In this document: one piece after another, positions 49,563 to 60,868 of the stretch | Layout: each line of letters begins with the position of its first letter | Position numbering within the stretch: the stretch's first letter is position 1 | Source: Isoetes taiwanensis | Lineage: Eukaryota; Streptophyta; Lycopodiopsida; Isoetales; Isoetaceae | Direction of reading: 5' to 3' | NCBI GenBank assembly: GCA_021234155.1 | Contig: JAJEKV010000057.1 | Coordinates: forward strand, 6,793,821 to 6,857,820 | Length of the DNA stretch: 64,000 nucleotides | The notes under the pieces: generated by a model | Databases searched by the model: none | Told to the model about the DNA's origin: nothing | The model's input: the letters and a program-made list of their open reading frames with translations, nothing else | Made by a program: the position numbers and the translations under genes

Positions 49563-50111
49563 ACAGACTAGTTTAACTTCTTCATGCAACAATTGATGAA
49601 CATTTTGTACTTTCTGATATACATTGTGCTTGGAAACAGAAGATATTGTGTGATACTGAAATTTAAGTATCAAAATGCACTTCAGATTAAAAAATAAGTA
49701 AATAAGAAAAAACTTGCAGCAATCGACTAGTTTTCTCAACATAACACAGACTAGTTTAACTTCTTCATGCAACAATTGATAAACATTTTGTACTTTCTGA
49801 TATACATTGTGCTTGGAAACAGAAGATATTGTGTGATACTGAAATTTAAGTATCAAAATGCACATCAGATTAAAAAATAAGTAAATAAGAAAAAACTTGC
49901 AGCAATCGACTAGTTTTCTCAACATAACACAGACTAGTTTAACTTCTTCATGCAACAATTGATAAACATTTTGTACTTTATGATATACATTTTGCTTGGT
50001 CACAGAAGATATTCTGTGATACTGAAATTGAAGTATCAAAATGCACTTCAGATTAAAAAATAAGTAAATAACAAAAAAACTTACAGCAATCGACTAGTTT
50101 TCTCAACATAA
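49563..50111. repeat. 183-bp tandem repeat, three units
   Basis: Units start acagactagtttaac at 49563, 49746 and 49929 and are nearly identical. They lie between the converging plus and minus genes of element I. The minus strand is open through them, but this is a consequence of the repeat length being divisible by three. Confidence 0.9.
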
Positions 50112-50290
50112 CAGAAGATGATGGCAAATATGAAAGTTCCTTTGTACAGAACTTAGTCATGTGCACTCAACAATCTCGGGTAGGCTTGATATAAGCATGT
50201 CATGCACCTCTCGTGTGATCATATATCTTTGTCGCGCCCCCTTCAACTTATGCTTGACTCACGCATCGTGAACTTTGCTCCAATTCTGAT

Positions 50291-53200
50291 TCAATTTGGT
50301 ACCAATACTATTTTGTCATCCAGCAACTTGTACTTGTGCTTTGTGCCTTGTAGCAGTTGATAGTAATGACCAGCTATAACCCTGTCACCAGCCAGCATTC
50401 TATTTCCATAGTCGTCAATCACATCTTCCTGAAGAATATGCATCTCCTTCACGCATAGGAGGACGAAGTATGGAACATTTTCATGATTCCCTGGGGCAGC
50501 AAAAGATGCAAATATGTCTCCAATTTGGAGTACATCGGATAGTTCTTGCTCATCGGTGCATAAAACCAACTAGCTCTTCTTGTTAAATCGACTGGGGCGA
50601 ACTAGGCTCGGTTTTGTCAGCTTTCCATGCACCACAATGCTCGAGATTCTCACATTCTCCCCATCTGAAATTCAAGCAACCATTGCAAAAACATGACAGG
50701 GGATCTATACATGACAAGTGTTGGGTCAGTTGGATTAATAGCGACACACACAATGTATAGCTAGAGTACCGTGCAATGTCTCACAATCTGAACGAGGGTC
50801 CCTGTTAATGTCTTCTGCCATCACCTCCCATATGACTCTGTCCATTTTGCACTTCTTTTGTCTCAGCAAAGTGCAAGCAGAGTTGGCACCCAAAATCGGA
50901 ACACCATTCTCTTTCCTTTGCTCGTCTGCTAGGAACCTTTTCTCCAAAGCAGCCTGCCCATCATGCAGTGATGACTTTAAGGTGTGAAATTTCGTAAAGT
51001 TGCTATATTTTATCATTTTTTAAAATCTGGATTCGATGGTTTACTAGGATGCGTATGCTAAAGAACTTCATAAAATCGCCAAAATTTGATAATATTGCAT
51101 CCCAGTTATAGTAAATTAGCCAAATTAATGGACATTTTAAAGTAAAAACCTCAATTTTATGGTAAAACATCCAATTCTACTAAATTCGTTTCTATAAAAA
51201 TGTTGGAAAAAATAGGAAATAATCGCCACCATTTCTATAGTTTAGAAATAGCTAGAGGATGATAAAGTCATCACTACCATCATGTTCTCCTTTTCCATGG
51301 CCTGAGCCAAAATAATTCCACTGCATCCTAATTTTATACCTGTTATAATATTGGGCCACATTCAAATAAAAGGCTCGAGAACACTTAAACTGAGCAGCAC
51401 ACCCATCAGACCACATGACATGGTATTTGATGTGGCCAAAACCTTTTTGCATCATCCAAATATGGTGCTTCTTGAGTGCAGCCTGAACAAAGAAAGCATC
51501 ATGCTTCATAACATCGGAAACATACAAATGAACAGTTTTTTTCAGCTCGCCATTGACTTTCATCATGGTTATATGCACCAGAATAGTTATCGGTCATTGT
51601 TCCAATGCTTTCGGACTGAACTTCCACTGAATGGTCGCAAAGTGTAGTTCTCTGCAAAGTCCATTCTTGACAAAATGAATCATCCCTCAAATTTTGCACT
51701 GATTTCCCTGAATTGTTTGCTCTGCCAACTTGGTTGAAAAGTTGTGAATAGTGAACTTTGTAAGGTCTTTGAAACATCTTGTCAAGCAATGTACACGAGT
51801 CCCGCTTTTCGGTAACAAGCTTCAACCTCCTTGAAGTGCCCGGCTTTGGAAGGTTCGTTCCGCGTGCCTTGTAAACTTGCCATTCAATGTTCTCATTCTG
51901 CGACTCTTTCTCCTTAGGACCGGTTGAATATTTTTCGATGCCCGCGATTACGGCACTCTCCCTTCATACAGTCCAAACTATGCCACTCTTCGCCTTCCTT
52001 ATCACAGACCGTAGCTCTCCACATAGCACCAACATTTTGAAATGTTTTAGAAGGAGCTTGGCAGACGCCATTGTTCTCATCTGCTGCACAAACACCACAA
52101 GAACATGTACAGTTGGCATGAAATTTGCTCCTCAGGACGCTAAAAGCTTTCCTGTATAGATCAGCTTGTTCATGCTTCACGCAGCAGCATGTGTTCCTCT
52201 CTTTCAACCTTCTCACACCGTGGGCTTAAGCAGCGGCTCGAACTTTTCGATGCTAATCTTCACTTCAGGATGTTCATCTTTGAACATCTCATACAATTCA
52301 CTCTGCAAGGAAAAAAATGGCATGTATAAGTAAGATATAAATTAGAACTACTTACGAATTCAAAGATGTTGCAGACATTGCATTAGTTCTATGGCACTCA
52401 GATCATGATTTGATATACATTCAACTACTATACCACACCATCATACATACCCTGTACATGATATGTACAAATGTATAAATAATGTACTCCAAAGAGTTCG
52501 GATGTACATAAAAAACTCAATATGTAACCAGGTCCGCATGGTATCAACGTATTACAGATGTATGTATTTCATACTTTTCTTATGGAAGGAAGTACATTTA
52601 AATACTTTTATGTATCACCCTATCTTTAAAGACTATCCTGAGATCAGAAAGGCTTAAAATGTACTATAATGTACTTGGGAACTACAAAAAGCAAGACTAT
52701 AATAACACAGCCTGACTTTCAACACATTTTCTGCCTTATGCCACATTGGATGTAACTGGAAGTACATCCAAGTACTTTTCCCTCGTTAAACATAGCCCAT
52801 TCAGTACCTCCAAGTGTAAAAATATAATTATTGTAGTTGGATGTACTACAATGTATATCAGATACATCCCTTACATGGAATGCAAATAGGATTACTAAAC
52901 TTATCCAGGATGCACATAAGCTAGCTTCTATCAAGCTTGCAAGAAAGAGGATTAAAAGACTTAAAACTGACCTGGGGCATGTCCAAAAACTGGATTGGAA
53001 GTGTCCTTTTCTTCCTGACATCCCTGTACTTTGGAGAAGTTTTTGTGTGGGTTAACCAAAACTCATTTACCAACTGTTTGGTTGATTCCGGAAGCATGTC
53101 TGCCTTGGGTTGCCTTCCTGCCAGTGCCCACATATTAGCACCTGATAATGACATCCGCTTTCTTCTAATTGCAGCTTTTGTGAGGGTTTCTTGCTTGCAC

Positions 53201-53513
53201 TTGAAGAATTCTGGAGGCTACTCCTTTTTGCCCGAGTTTTCCATTCTCACCAACAATCATTGATAACGGGGAATGCTTAGTCGCTAATTTATCATTGCTA
53301 TTTGCTCTTTTCACTTCCTGCCAGACCTTCACGGATATTTTTAGCATAGTATCCTTCAGAATTGCTTATTTGGATTTCCAATGGCGGGTTCAAAAAAAGA
53401 AGTGCACCTTTCATCGAGCAGTTTTCAATTGCTAAAGCTCTCCTTTTGCACGGGCGTAAATCTTGAACCTGATCATATATAAATTTACAAATTTCATCAA
53501 TCTTACGCTTCAT
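50291..53513 (-). pseudogene. Element I DDE-like transposase, decayed
   Basis: The order matches the gene at 54017-57639: LVNEFWLTHTKTSPKYRDV, a Cys/His cluster (NTCCCVKHEQADLYRKAF...NCTCSCGVC), MWRATVCDK, MDFAENYT (51644-51661), VMWSDGCAAQFK (WSDGC at 51399-51413) and HGKGEHDG (51276-51299). A C-terminal GDIFASFAAPGNHE/VIAGHYYQLL region ends it. The Asp residues of DFAENY and WSDGC and an acidic residue in the HGKGEHDG region would form the DDE-type catalytic site; that assignment is inferred. Uncharacterised transposon proteins in animals and plants share these three boxes. Frame changes near 53345, 52230 and 51640 and an intron-like TGTACAT-rich stretch (about 52330-52920) break it. Confidence 0.65.
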
Positions 53514-54016
53514 TTTTCTTTGTCACATTCCGATATTGCAATCTTCTTGCGCCATTTCTGTTCCTTCGTTGTTCATCATGGTTCTTGCGTGGTTTAGGGT
53601 TAGGCTGGAGGAATTCGGCAAGAAGGAGGGAAATCCTGGAGTCTGGGCGAAGTTTTAGCCGAAAGTGGGAAATTCTCCTAACGTTCAGGCGTTTCTTGGG
53701 GTGGTTCTGGTGGGAATTGAAATCTGCTTCATGATTGCGTTTTAATTGACGTGGCAAGTAGTTCCGAAAAAAAAGATTCCATAATATAGCTATTATGTAC
53801 ATACTGAAAAAACGGTTATGTATTTGAAATGTGATACATCTCTTACTCTACATTTGGCCAAATGTAAGACACCCTAGCTTTCTTTTACCCCCATACCAAT
53901 ATGACAACAAATGTTTACCAATTCATAATGTTTCACATGATTCAAATACATATTCATAATGTTTAAAAAGAATCACACCATTTACATAGTTTACAATTTA
54001 TAATTTACAGTTTGAA

Positions 54017-57000
54017 TCACAAAGCATCTTTGCCTTTTGCTGCTTTTGCTTTTGATTTCTTCTTTCCTTTCAGCTCATTTCCTTTAGACTCCAAAACTTC
54101 CTGAGCATAAATGGATGTGCTTTGATGCAAGCTGTCCATAATATGATCTTGCACAATGTCAGGGAGCTCAAACAGGTTGTTCCTCAATCTGGTCATATCA
54201 AAATTAACAGCCAAAACCAAATGGCTGTATACACTGCACTCTGGCTCATGTTCTAGCAATTCATACAAGTTACGATTAATTAACTTGTAATATTTTCCAG
54301 TAACAACTACTTCATTCCTACCAAACTTTTGCCCCCAAGGATCCTTGTATGCTTTCTCTATAACATGTTTTATTCTAGTGCATTTTAAAATATAAAAGTC
54401 TACTTTTTCTTTGTTGTTAGGCTCAGCATTGATAGCAAAGTTATCTCCAACAGCAATGATATCTGATTTCCACTCATGATCTCCTTCAAAAACAGGGCCT
54501 TCAACAACTTCCTCAACATAGCCAGCACCCATAGGTTTTAATTCAGAGTATGACCACGTGCCTATTCTAGCAATGTAGGGACACTTTGCATATTTCTTTA
54601 ACCAGCAATTATGACAGAAACATATGAAGTTCATATGTGCACTTGAGTCGGGTCAGTTCTTTGAGTAGGCCTGATGGAATGAAATTTGCTAGAGCCAGAT
54701 AGAGTTGCACAATCATACCTTTCACTTCTATCAACATCTCCTATGCCAACATCCCAAAAATATCTGTCAAACACAAGCATTCACAAGCTCAGCAAATTAG
54801 AATGTATAAAAATCCAGCAGTTCAACAGCACACTTGTATCTGTCCTTGCCTTCCATTGTCATGTTGTCACTGAAATGTTTTTGCAAAAAACCACTACATC
54901 ATGTGCATTTCTAAGTGGCACAGAATTTCGTTTTAACATCTCATGAGTTAGGGCTCTCTTAGTGACAGCTCCAGCACCATCATGTTCACCTGTTTCTCTA
55001 TCAGATTAGTGCTGGACATTAACTCTAATTAAATGAAAATGAAAGTTACCTTTCCCATGATAAGAAGCAAAATAATTCCAAGTTATTGGGATGCCACTAG
55101 TTTGATAATTTCTTCCTAGAAAGTAAAATGTTCTACTTCCTTTCCACTGGCTAGAACATCCATCAGACCAAACAATATGTCTATTGTACTTGATTTGTTT
55201 GCTGGACAAAAATGCTGCATGCCTGTTCAAACAATGTTGCATAAACAAAGTGTCATGTTCCCTATCATCTGAAATGTAGAAGTGAGTTTCTTTGATGATT
55301 CTTCTCTCATCTTCATCCAATTTAGGTCATCACTTTTGGTGGCATGTCTGTATGTCATAGCACTAAAATTGTGCACTGATCATTCCTCCAATGCAGACTT
55401 TGAATTTCTTGCTGAATCTTAAAGCTGTAATTTTCAGCAAAATCAATCACTGAAACTATTGCATCCTTTGGAAATGTTTCCAAACACTCCTTGAATTGCC
55501 TGGCCTGCCATCTACCCTCATAGTTGTGTGGAAATGAATTCCTTCAATACTTTTCTGGCATTCTGGAAAATATCAGCAGCATTTGTGGTCTTGTAAACCA
55601 GTTTAGTGACTGGTTTTTTTCCCAGCTTATAACCTCCTTTGTCATCAGGCTCTTCTACAGATTCATATATCTACAACAAATACAGAAATTAAAAATAAAG
55701 CTACACGATAATGAAGCATAAAAACAGCAACAATTTTAGTACCTTGTCATATGTCTTCCACTCCACCTGCACACCATTTTTGAAATTCTCTTCTTTTGGA
55801 CATGTTGGCAGCTTGCTAGGTCCACACTTATTACACTTGAGAGTTAGGTAGTCATGTGCATACCATTCTTCACTTTCATCTCTTGGACAAACAAGAGACC
55901 TCCAAAGCTCACTTGTTGAAGCATAGGTGCTCTTCCTTGCCATGCATGTTGGTCCAGGACCACAAACTTCACACGTGCATTTACAATTTGGACCATGAAT
56001 TTTTTCATCATGTCTTACTTTGTTAATTGCAAGTCGAATAAAATCTGCTCTCATATGATAGACACAACAACATGTCTCTCTGTCCTTTACTTTCCTAACA
56101 TAAGGGGGTTTCAAGGCATGAAAAACTGAGAAAGAAACCTCAAACTTAGGATACTCCCTTCTGAAACGCTGGTAAAATGAAACCTGCAATAACGTACACC
56201 GGACAAAGCGTAATTACAAAGAATTGTAACAACATCCAAAGATGTGCAATCAAACTAACCTCGAAGTCTCCTCCGGAAGTGTGTAATGGATGCATGATCT
56301 TGAATCCTTTAGCCAATCTAATCCTTATAACATGTTTCTTGCATGGAGACACTCGTGTGTTATCTCTCCAAAAGTCAACTACTAGTTTCCTCTCATCATA
56401 AGATAGTCTGTCACATCTAGTGTTCTTCTTGAACATGGACCATGGTCCACTACCATGCTCTGCAGCCAATCTTCTATTGACTGCAACTGACACAGTCTTC
56501 CTATTTAGATTCATTTGCTTGGCAAAAGCAGACTTGTTAGTTTCACCATTGACTGTAAAAGTCATTGCAGCACTTCTTGCTCTCCACACATCTGTAGTTT
56601 TTGAATACTTATGAGCTGCAAAAGACTCCCTCAAATTGTTAATGATTGTTTTCATTGTGTTTAATTCTTTGATGTTTGAGAGATCTAGTTCAGGTATCCA
56701 CTTTCTAGCACCCCCTAGAATTTCCACTCTTTCTTCAGATGTAGCATTCTCACACAATTCGTTCACAAGCTTGCCTAATTCTTTTGACAACTTTCTTTTT
56801 TTCTAACTGCTGAATGAACCTTTCTTACCAACAGTAGCATCATTTGCAACTGCACTTTTGTTGCCAGTTGCAGCATCCATTTCTCTTTTCTTCTTTCTTT
56901 TAATCCTCCTTATTTCGGCCTGTCTTTTTTTGAAAGAGGCTTCATATTTCTCTTGGTTTGCAAGCCCTGCATGGTTCATAGCACCTATATTGATGAAACA

Positions 57001-57639
57001 ATTCTAACTACAGTCAGAACGCCTCTATTATAGCAAGTACCTGTATTATGAGAGTCAGATCCAACCTCTACAGCATTGCCAACATCCATAACTTCCGCAT
57101 CCTCAAATGAGATTCCACCATATTCTCCTGTAATTTTAGCATGTCAGTTTAGTTTTTATAAACCAAGTAACAAATTTAAATTGCATACTCGACATGTTGA
57201 AATCATGCTCAAAGTCCATAAATTCAGCACCCATCTTTGAAGCAGCACCATTGAATGAATTCTGTTCCACTGAAAGCAGTACATTACATCAGTCAGCAAT
57301 TTAGAACAAAAAAATTCAGCAATTTAATAGCAAAAGCATTTAACAAGGACTACCTTGTCCTTCATCTTCATGATGGAATTCTTGATCTGAATTTTCGACT
57401 TCATATGTAGTTTCTTCATTCCTTGTGAAATCCACTGTTTCAGATGAAATGTGAGTGCCAGCTTCGATTTGTGTAGGTGATTCTTCGAGGTAATTTTCTG
57501 CAAATTGTGAACAGCACTCCAGAAATCGTTTGGAATTGTTGACAAACTTTTGCATGCCCGCCAGCATTCTCCGGGCATCAAATTGCACACAATGCTTGGA
57601 CACAGAAGCAAGGAATTCATCTTTCAACTCAAGAACCAT
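54017..57639 (-). CDS. Element II DDE-like transposase gene, multi-exon, with frameshifts
   Basis: It starts MVLELKDEFLASVSKHCVQ at 57639 with exon 1 donor GACAAG|GTAGTC near 57352. Small acidic exons follow, then a Lys/Arg-rich one (RRIKRKKKREM). 56790-56260 holds KLVVDFWRDNTRVSPCKKH. 56183-55742 has the Cys/His cluster ETCCCVYHMRADF...CKCTCEVC. DFAENY is at 55427-55444, WSDGCSSQWK at 55170-55156 and HGKG ends at 55050. A 60-bp intron (55049-54990) splits HGKG from EHDGAGAVTKRAL; element I lacks this intron. The C-terminus is Lys/Ala-rich (KKKSKAKAAKGKDAL). Single-base frame changes near 55540 and 55330 lie in the core, so it is either a young pseudogene or miscalled. No element ends were found. 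Confidence 0.65.
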
Positions 57640-57842
57640 AGCTGTGCTTCAAGAAACGCTGAAACAGCATAATTCTGAAGGTGCAGCATTTGAATTGGGT
57701 GGGGAAATTCCAATTCGAATAGGAGATTGCAAACTAAAATTTTGGGATCGATGACTTGGCCAAAAATAGCGATTCTGATGGATCTTGACTCCCACTCAAG
57801 GTTGGGTATGGCGGGTGAAGTGCCTAACGAAACGTGAAGGGC

Positions 57843-57910
57843 TGTCAAAAAAATTTGATGTCGGGTATCAGCACCTTACCAGCACCAATGTCGCGACATG
57901 ATTTTTTGAG
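57843..57910. promoter_or_regulatory. Inverted repeat between divergent genes
   Basis: TCAAAAAAATTTGATGTCG faces CGACATGATTTTTTGA about 40 bp away, with a CAGCACC direct repeat between them. It lies about 200 bp above the transposase start (minus) and just before the HUH gene (plus). It could be a shared promoter, an element end or a replication origin. Confidence 0.4.
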
Positions 57911-57929
57911 TAGGTAAAAAAAAAGCACC

Positions 57930-58987
57930 TTGCAGCCTTCTAAACCAGCCACTTCTTATGCCAAAGGTCTGAATTTTGCCACAACAGCTGCAGTATTTGT
58001 AGATAGGGATCCAAAGAAACAAGTTTTCCCCGCAGGCAAGAAGCTTGCAGTGAGGAAGAAAGTCGTCACCAAGCCCCCAAGACATGCTGCTGCTACTAGA
58101 GATGAGCCCTCTTCCTTGGATCTTAGTGTCACTGTTAGTGTTGGTGGTGTAGATGTGTGGGAGTCAATATACATTGTTGTTTGTAGTTTCCTGGAATCTG
58201 ACTGCCTGGGGGGTATTGTGAGCTTGGACAGGGCTCCAACCTGGACCATCTCCATGTTCAGACGGTCTTCAGAATTGCTCTCACTAGTCCTGTGGCTGTA
58301 AACTTGAGGCTGAAAAAGAGCCTGGGATGGGATATGCATAAACCTGCTGAGGGAGTTATCCTATGCAAGGCCCTCTTAGACACAAAGATGAACTGTTATG
58401 AGGGAATGATAGGCTACTGCCTAAAGGACTTAGCTAAGCTCCATCATAGACATCACATGAAGAATGTGGCAACGGATCAAATTGAAAGGGGTAACAATCT
58501 CTATGCTCTGTATGGGGCTGGAGACATTAAGAACTGTGTGACTCTTGATAATTGTAACTTGTTTGCAAAAGTAAAACATTTCCATATGTACTATGGCTGT
58601 CGGCACATCAGTGCCTCACTTGTTCAAACCATCTGTAGGATGCTGCAAATGGAGAAGTTTGTATTCAGTGGATCATGGGTGTTGCCAACAAACACAGCCT
58701 TCATTTCCCAACATCGTGTTGAAGCTGCCTGGAGATTGACTCTAGATCATGCACATGCCTCCCGTAGTGATGTCAGAAATGTATTGTTTGGGCTGCCTCC
58801 TAGAATTGTACCTGTAGAGCGAGTTGGTAAGGGGAGAAGATGCTATTGGGATGCTCATGCTGATGTGAGTCTTGATGAGGCTAACGTTTGTGAGATGGAC
58901 AATGATGATGGCTTCGATGATGGGGAGGGGTGTCTAGAGCCTGTAGATGTGCAAAATTCTAGCCCATGGAATGGTTTCATGCATTAG
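57930..58987 (+). pseudogene. HUH (Y1) replication-endonuclease-like gene, one frameshift
   Basis: The first part (57930-58207) follows an acceptor-like TTGCAG and is basic, then beta-rich (LDLSVTVSVGGVDVW). At a run of six G's (58208-58213) the frame must shift by one base to continue. The second part has HLHVQ (58247-58261), an HxH metal-binding motif preceded by an acidic residue and Gly as in Rep proteins, and YCLKD (58415-58429), a Y-x-x-K catalytic motif. About 190 residues follow (LVQTICRMLQ, TNTAFISQHRVEAAW). There is no helicase motif. One Tyr and no helicase fits Replitron-type or Rep-like proteins rather than Helitrons. It ends at TAG 58985-58987. The HUH call rests on two motifs, order and spacing. 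Confidence 0.55.
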
Positions 58988-59531
58988 AGGTAATTTGAGA
59001 TCTCCTTTTGTCCCCATAAGAATCCTCCAATAGAATGAGTACTCTACATCAAACTGCAATTAATGCAGCATTAACAACTTCATTGCTGTCGTTTTTTCCC
59101 TATAACTTTTGATCTACTCATGAAAATGCTGCGGCGTTTGTTGCATTAGATGCAGAATGAAAAGATCTTTCAAGTGATATATGGTTATGATGTATTTCAA
59201 TACAAGCCATATGTGTTAACCTTAAAACATATGGTTTTTTGCTCTTTTCTTATATATTTACATCCCAAAAGATATAACAATGGGTTGTCATTAGAAAGAT
59301 CTTGAGGAGACGAATCCATTGCCACAAATAGTGTTCGAATCGGAGTTTTTGATCAAAAGTTATAGTAGAAAGATGACACTGCAAAAGTTAGTTAGAACTG
59401 CATTAATTACTGCTGCCACATAGTACTGGAATAAAATACACTATAGCTCTTCTCTTATTGGATAGTTTAAAAAGCTGATGTGGCTTTTTAAGCATCCCTT
59501 AATGGGACAAAATGAGATCTCAAATTACCTC
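58987..59531. mobile_element. MITE, 545 bp, TA target duplication
   Basis: The left end GAGGTAATTTGAGATCTC at 58987 is inverted at 59531, with further near-matches (TTTTGTCCC) giving arms of about 35 bp. TA lies on both sides (58985-58986 and 59532-59533), as for Tc1/mariner-type elements. It contains no ORF. It entered the stop codon of the preceding gene. Confidence 0.85.
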
Positions 59532-59623
59532 TAATGCCCGTGGGTGTGGAGGATCGCACATTTGCTGCTCTGTAGCTCATTTTTGGACTTAGTGCTTATG
59601 TACATATGTCATGTTTCTTATAG

Positions 59624-59997
59624 GAGCTTGTAAGGAGATAGAGAAGACTGAAGGATTGGCAGATCCAGATGCAATTTTTAGCCCGGTCGTGAACCTTGAC
59701 ACTGATTCTGATGAAGATCGCATTGCAGATGCGCATATTGCTGCTGATGGCAAGTCAGAGTGCTTTCATTTGCACGTGGATGTGGAGTTGCTAGCTAAGG
59801 GGACAATGATGTCCATTCGTGAATCGAAGACAGCTCTTGGGAATACCATACAGCGCCTTGATGAGGCGTTGCATTGTTTGGACATGGATGACCTGAAAGT
59901 ATCCCTGAAGCAACGCAGGGTGTTTCGAGGGCAGATGAATCTTATGAGAGCCACACTGATGAGGCATTTGAATGCATTATCTAGAGCGCCTTGGTAG
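59624..59997 (+). CDS. Small protein exon with SUMO-interacting-like motif
   Basis: The exon starts after acceptor CTTATAG and encodes about 124 residues to a TAG at 59997. It has VVNLDTDSDED (59686-59718), the hydrophobic core plus acidic tail expected of a SUMO-interacting motif. A helical C-terminus follows (MSIRESKTALGNTIQRLDEA, FRGQMNLMRATLMRHLNAL) and ends SRAPW. It may be the last exon of the HUH gene's transcript or a separate gene. No family is recognised. Confidence 0.5.
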
Positions 59998-60289
59998 AGC
60001 AGCGTTTCAGACTATGCAGGCCTAGTGTCTATGGTTTCTTCAGGCTACTCTTGTACAGTTGTTTTTGCAAGCCACTCTTGTACAGGTGTTTTTGCAATGC
60101 ATTGTCTGTATGAGCGAGGCTCCGAAATGATGCCGGATCCTCATTTGGATGTTCATTTCCGTGGTTTAGCATGCTGTGCCGTCATGCTTGTGGAATAAGT
60201 AACGTGCATACAGCTTTCCACTTAAGTTGTAGACCTGTTTTTCACATTGTGATATATCAAACATCTTCTATTTGCATACACATTTGTGT

Positions 60290-60463
60290 CAGTTGGACTT
60301 CCTCTTGGCTCATTTCCACGTAGTCGTATGTATAAGAACATCCTTTATAGTTTCTGTTACTTTGACTTTCAGTTAGTACTTGCACTTCCTCTTGGCTCCT
60401 TTCCACGTAGTCATATGTATAAGAAGAGCCTTCATAGCTTCTGTTACTTTGACTTTCAGTTAG
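60290..60463. repeat. 87-bp tandem duplication
   Basis: Two copies of acttcctcttggctc...ctttcagttag start at 60297 and 60384. They look like part of a 3' region. Confidence 0.85.
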
Positions 60464-60562
60464 TTTCGGAATGTGGGACCTTAGGTGGTATTGTTTTATA
60501 TTTTGTATGCATTGTTATTGGTGTATGTATATGAAGCGTATGGGGAGTGTGCTGATATACGG

Positions 60563-60589
60563 GGGTGTGAGATGTAAAATCTGACACCC
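60563..60589. other. Short hairpin
   Basis: GGGTGT(g)AGAT pairs with ATCT(g)ACACCC across a 5-bp loop. Possible element end or terminator; no flanking signal decides. Confidence 0.4.
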
Positions 60590-60783
60590 TTGATTTGGCA
60601 TATTCTCATGATTATGCCTTGATCCAATGCACAAAAAAAACATTAATATGTGGAGACATTAACACATGGAGATAATGCAAGCATAATCTCCATCAGTTTT
60701 TTGCTTTCAATCTTGACCATTACCTTTCCTTTTCTCCTTCTCAATTTGTGGTTGGAGTGTCAAGGTTATATGCTAGGTAACCC

Positions 60784-60868
60784 ACTGGATTGAGGGGTTT
60801 CTGGCCGGTAAACCGGCAGGCGGCGTCGCCGCGAGCCAGTTTATCGGCCGAAAACCCCTCCAATCTGG
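60784..60868. other. Long GC-rich hairpin
   Basis: Arms of about 35 bp (ctggattgaggggtttctgg ... against ...cgaaaacccctccaatctgg) with inner palindromes (GGCCGGTAAACCGGC) and a GC-rich loop (GGCGTCGCCG). The stem is much more GC-rich than its surroundings. It resembles a terminal hairpin of a rolling-circle element or a fold-back sequence. Positions 60870-61430 show no gene I can support. Confidence 0.6.

Larger units (their letters stand above)
44494..53890. mobile_element. Complete TIR DNA transposon (element I), 9.4 kb
   Basis: The 24 bp at 44494-44517 (GGGTAAAAGAAAGC...) are a perfect inverted copy of 53867-53890. Both sides are flanked by CCAT (44490-44493 and 53891-53894), a 4-bp target duplication. 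A subterminal hairpin follows the left end (gccctTACATTA..TAATGTAgggc, about 44526-44553), and a palindrome acatttggccaaatgt precedes the right end. Inside are a plus-strand RING/Ulp1 gene, a phosphatase fragment, a 183-bp tandem repeat, and a minus-strand transposase. The two main genes converge. I cannot assign a named superfamily with certainty. Confidence 0.85.

Noticed and set aside
49545-50039. Minus-strand ORF of 164 codons with three similar blocks
   Set aside because: The 183-bp repeat is divisible by three, which keeps a chance frame open. No domain or start context is visible.
50290-53560. Possibility that the transposase is a CACTA, hAT or MULE type
   Set aside because: The DFAENY, WSDGC and HGKGEHDG boxes and the CCAT 4-bp duplication do not match the motifs or target sizes of those superfamilies as I know them.
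57956-58339. Minus-strand ORF of 127 codons
   Set aside because: It overlaps the plus-strand HUH gene, whose motifs explain the conservation better.
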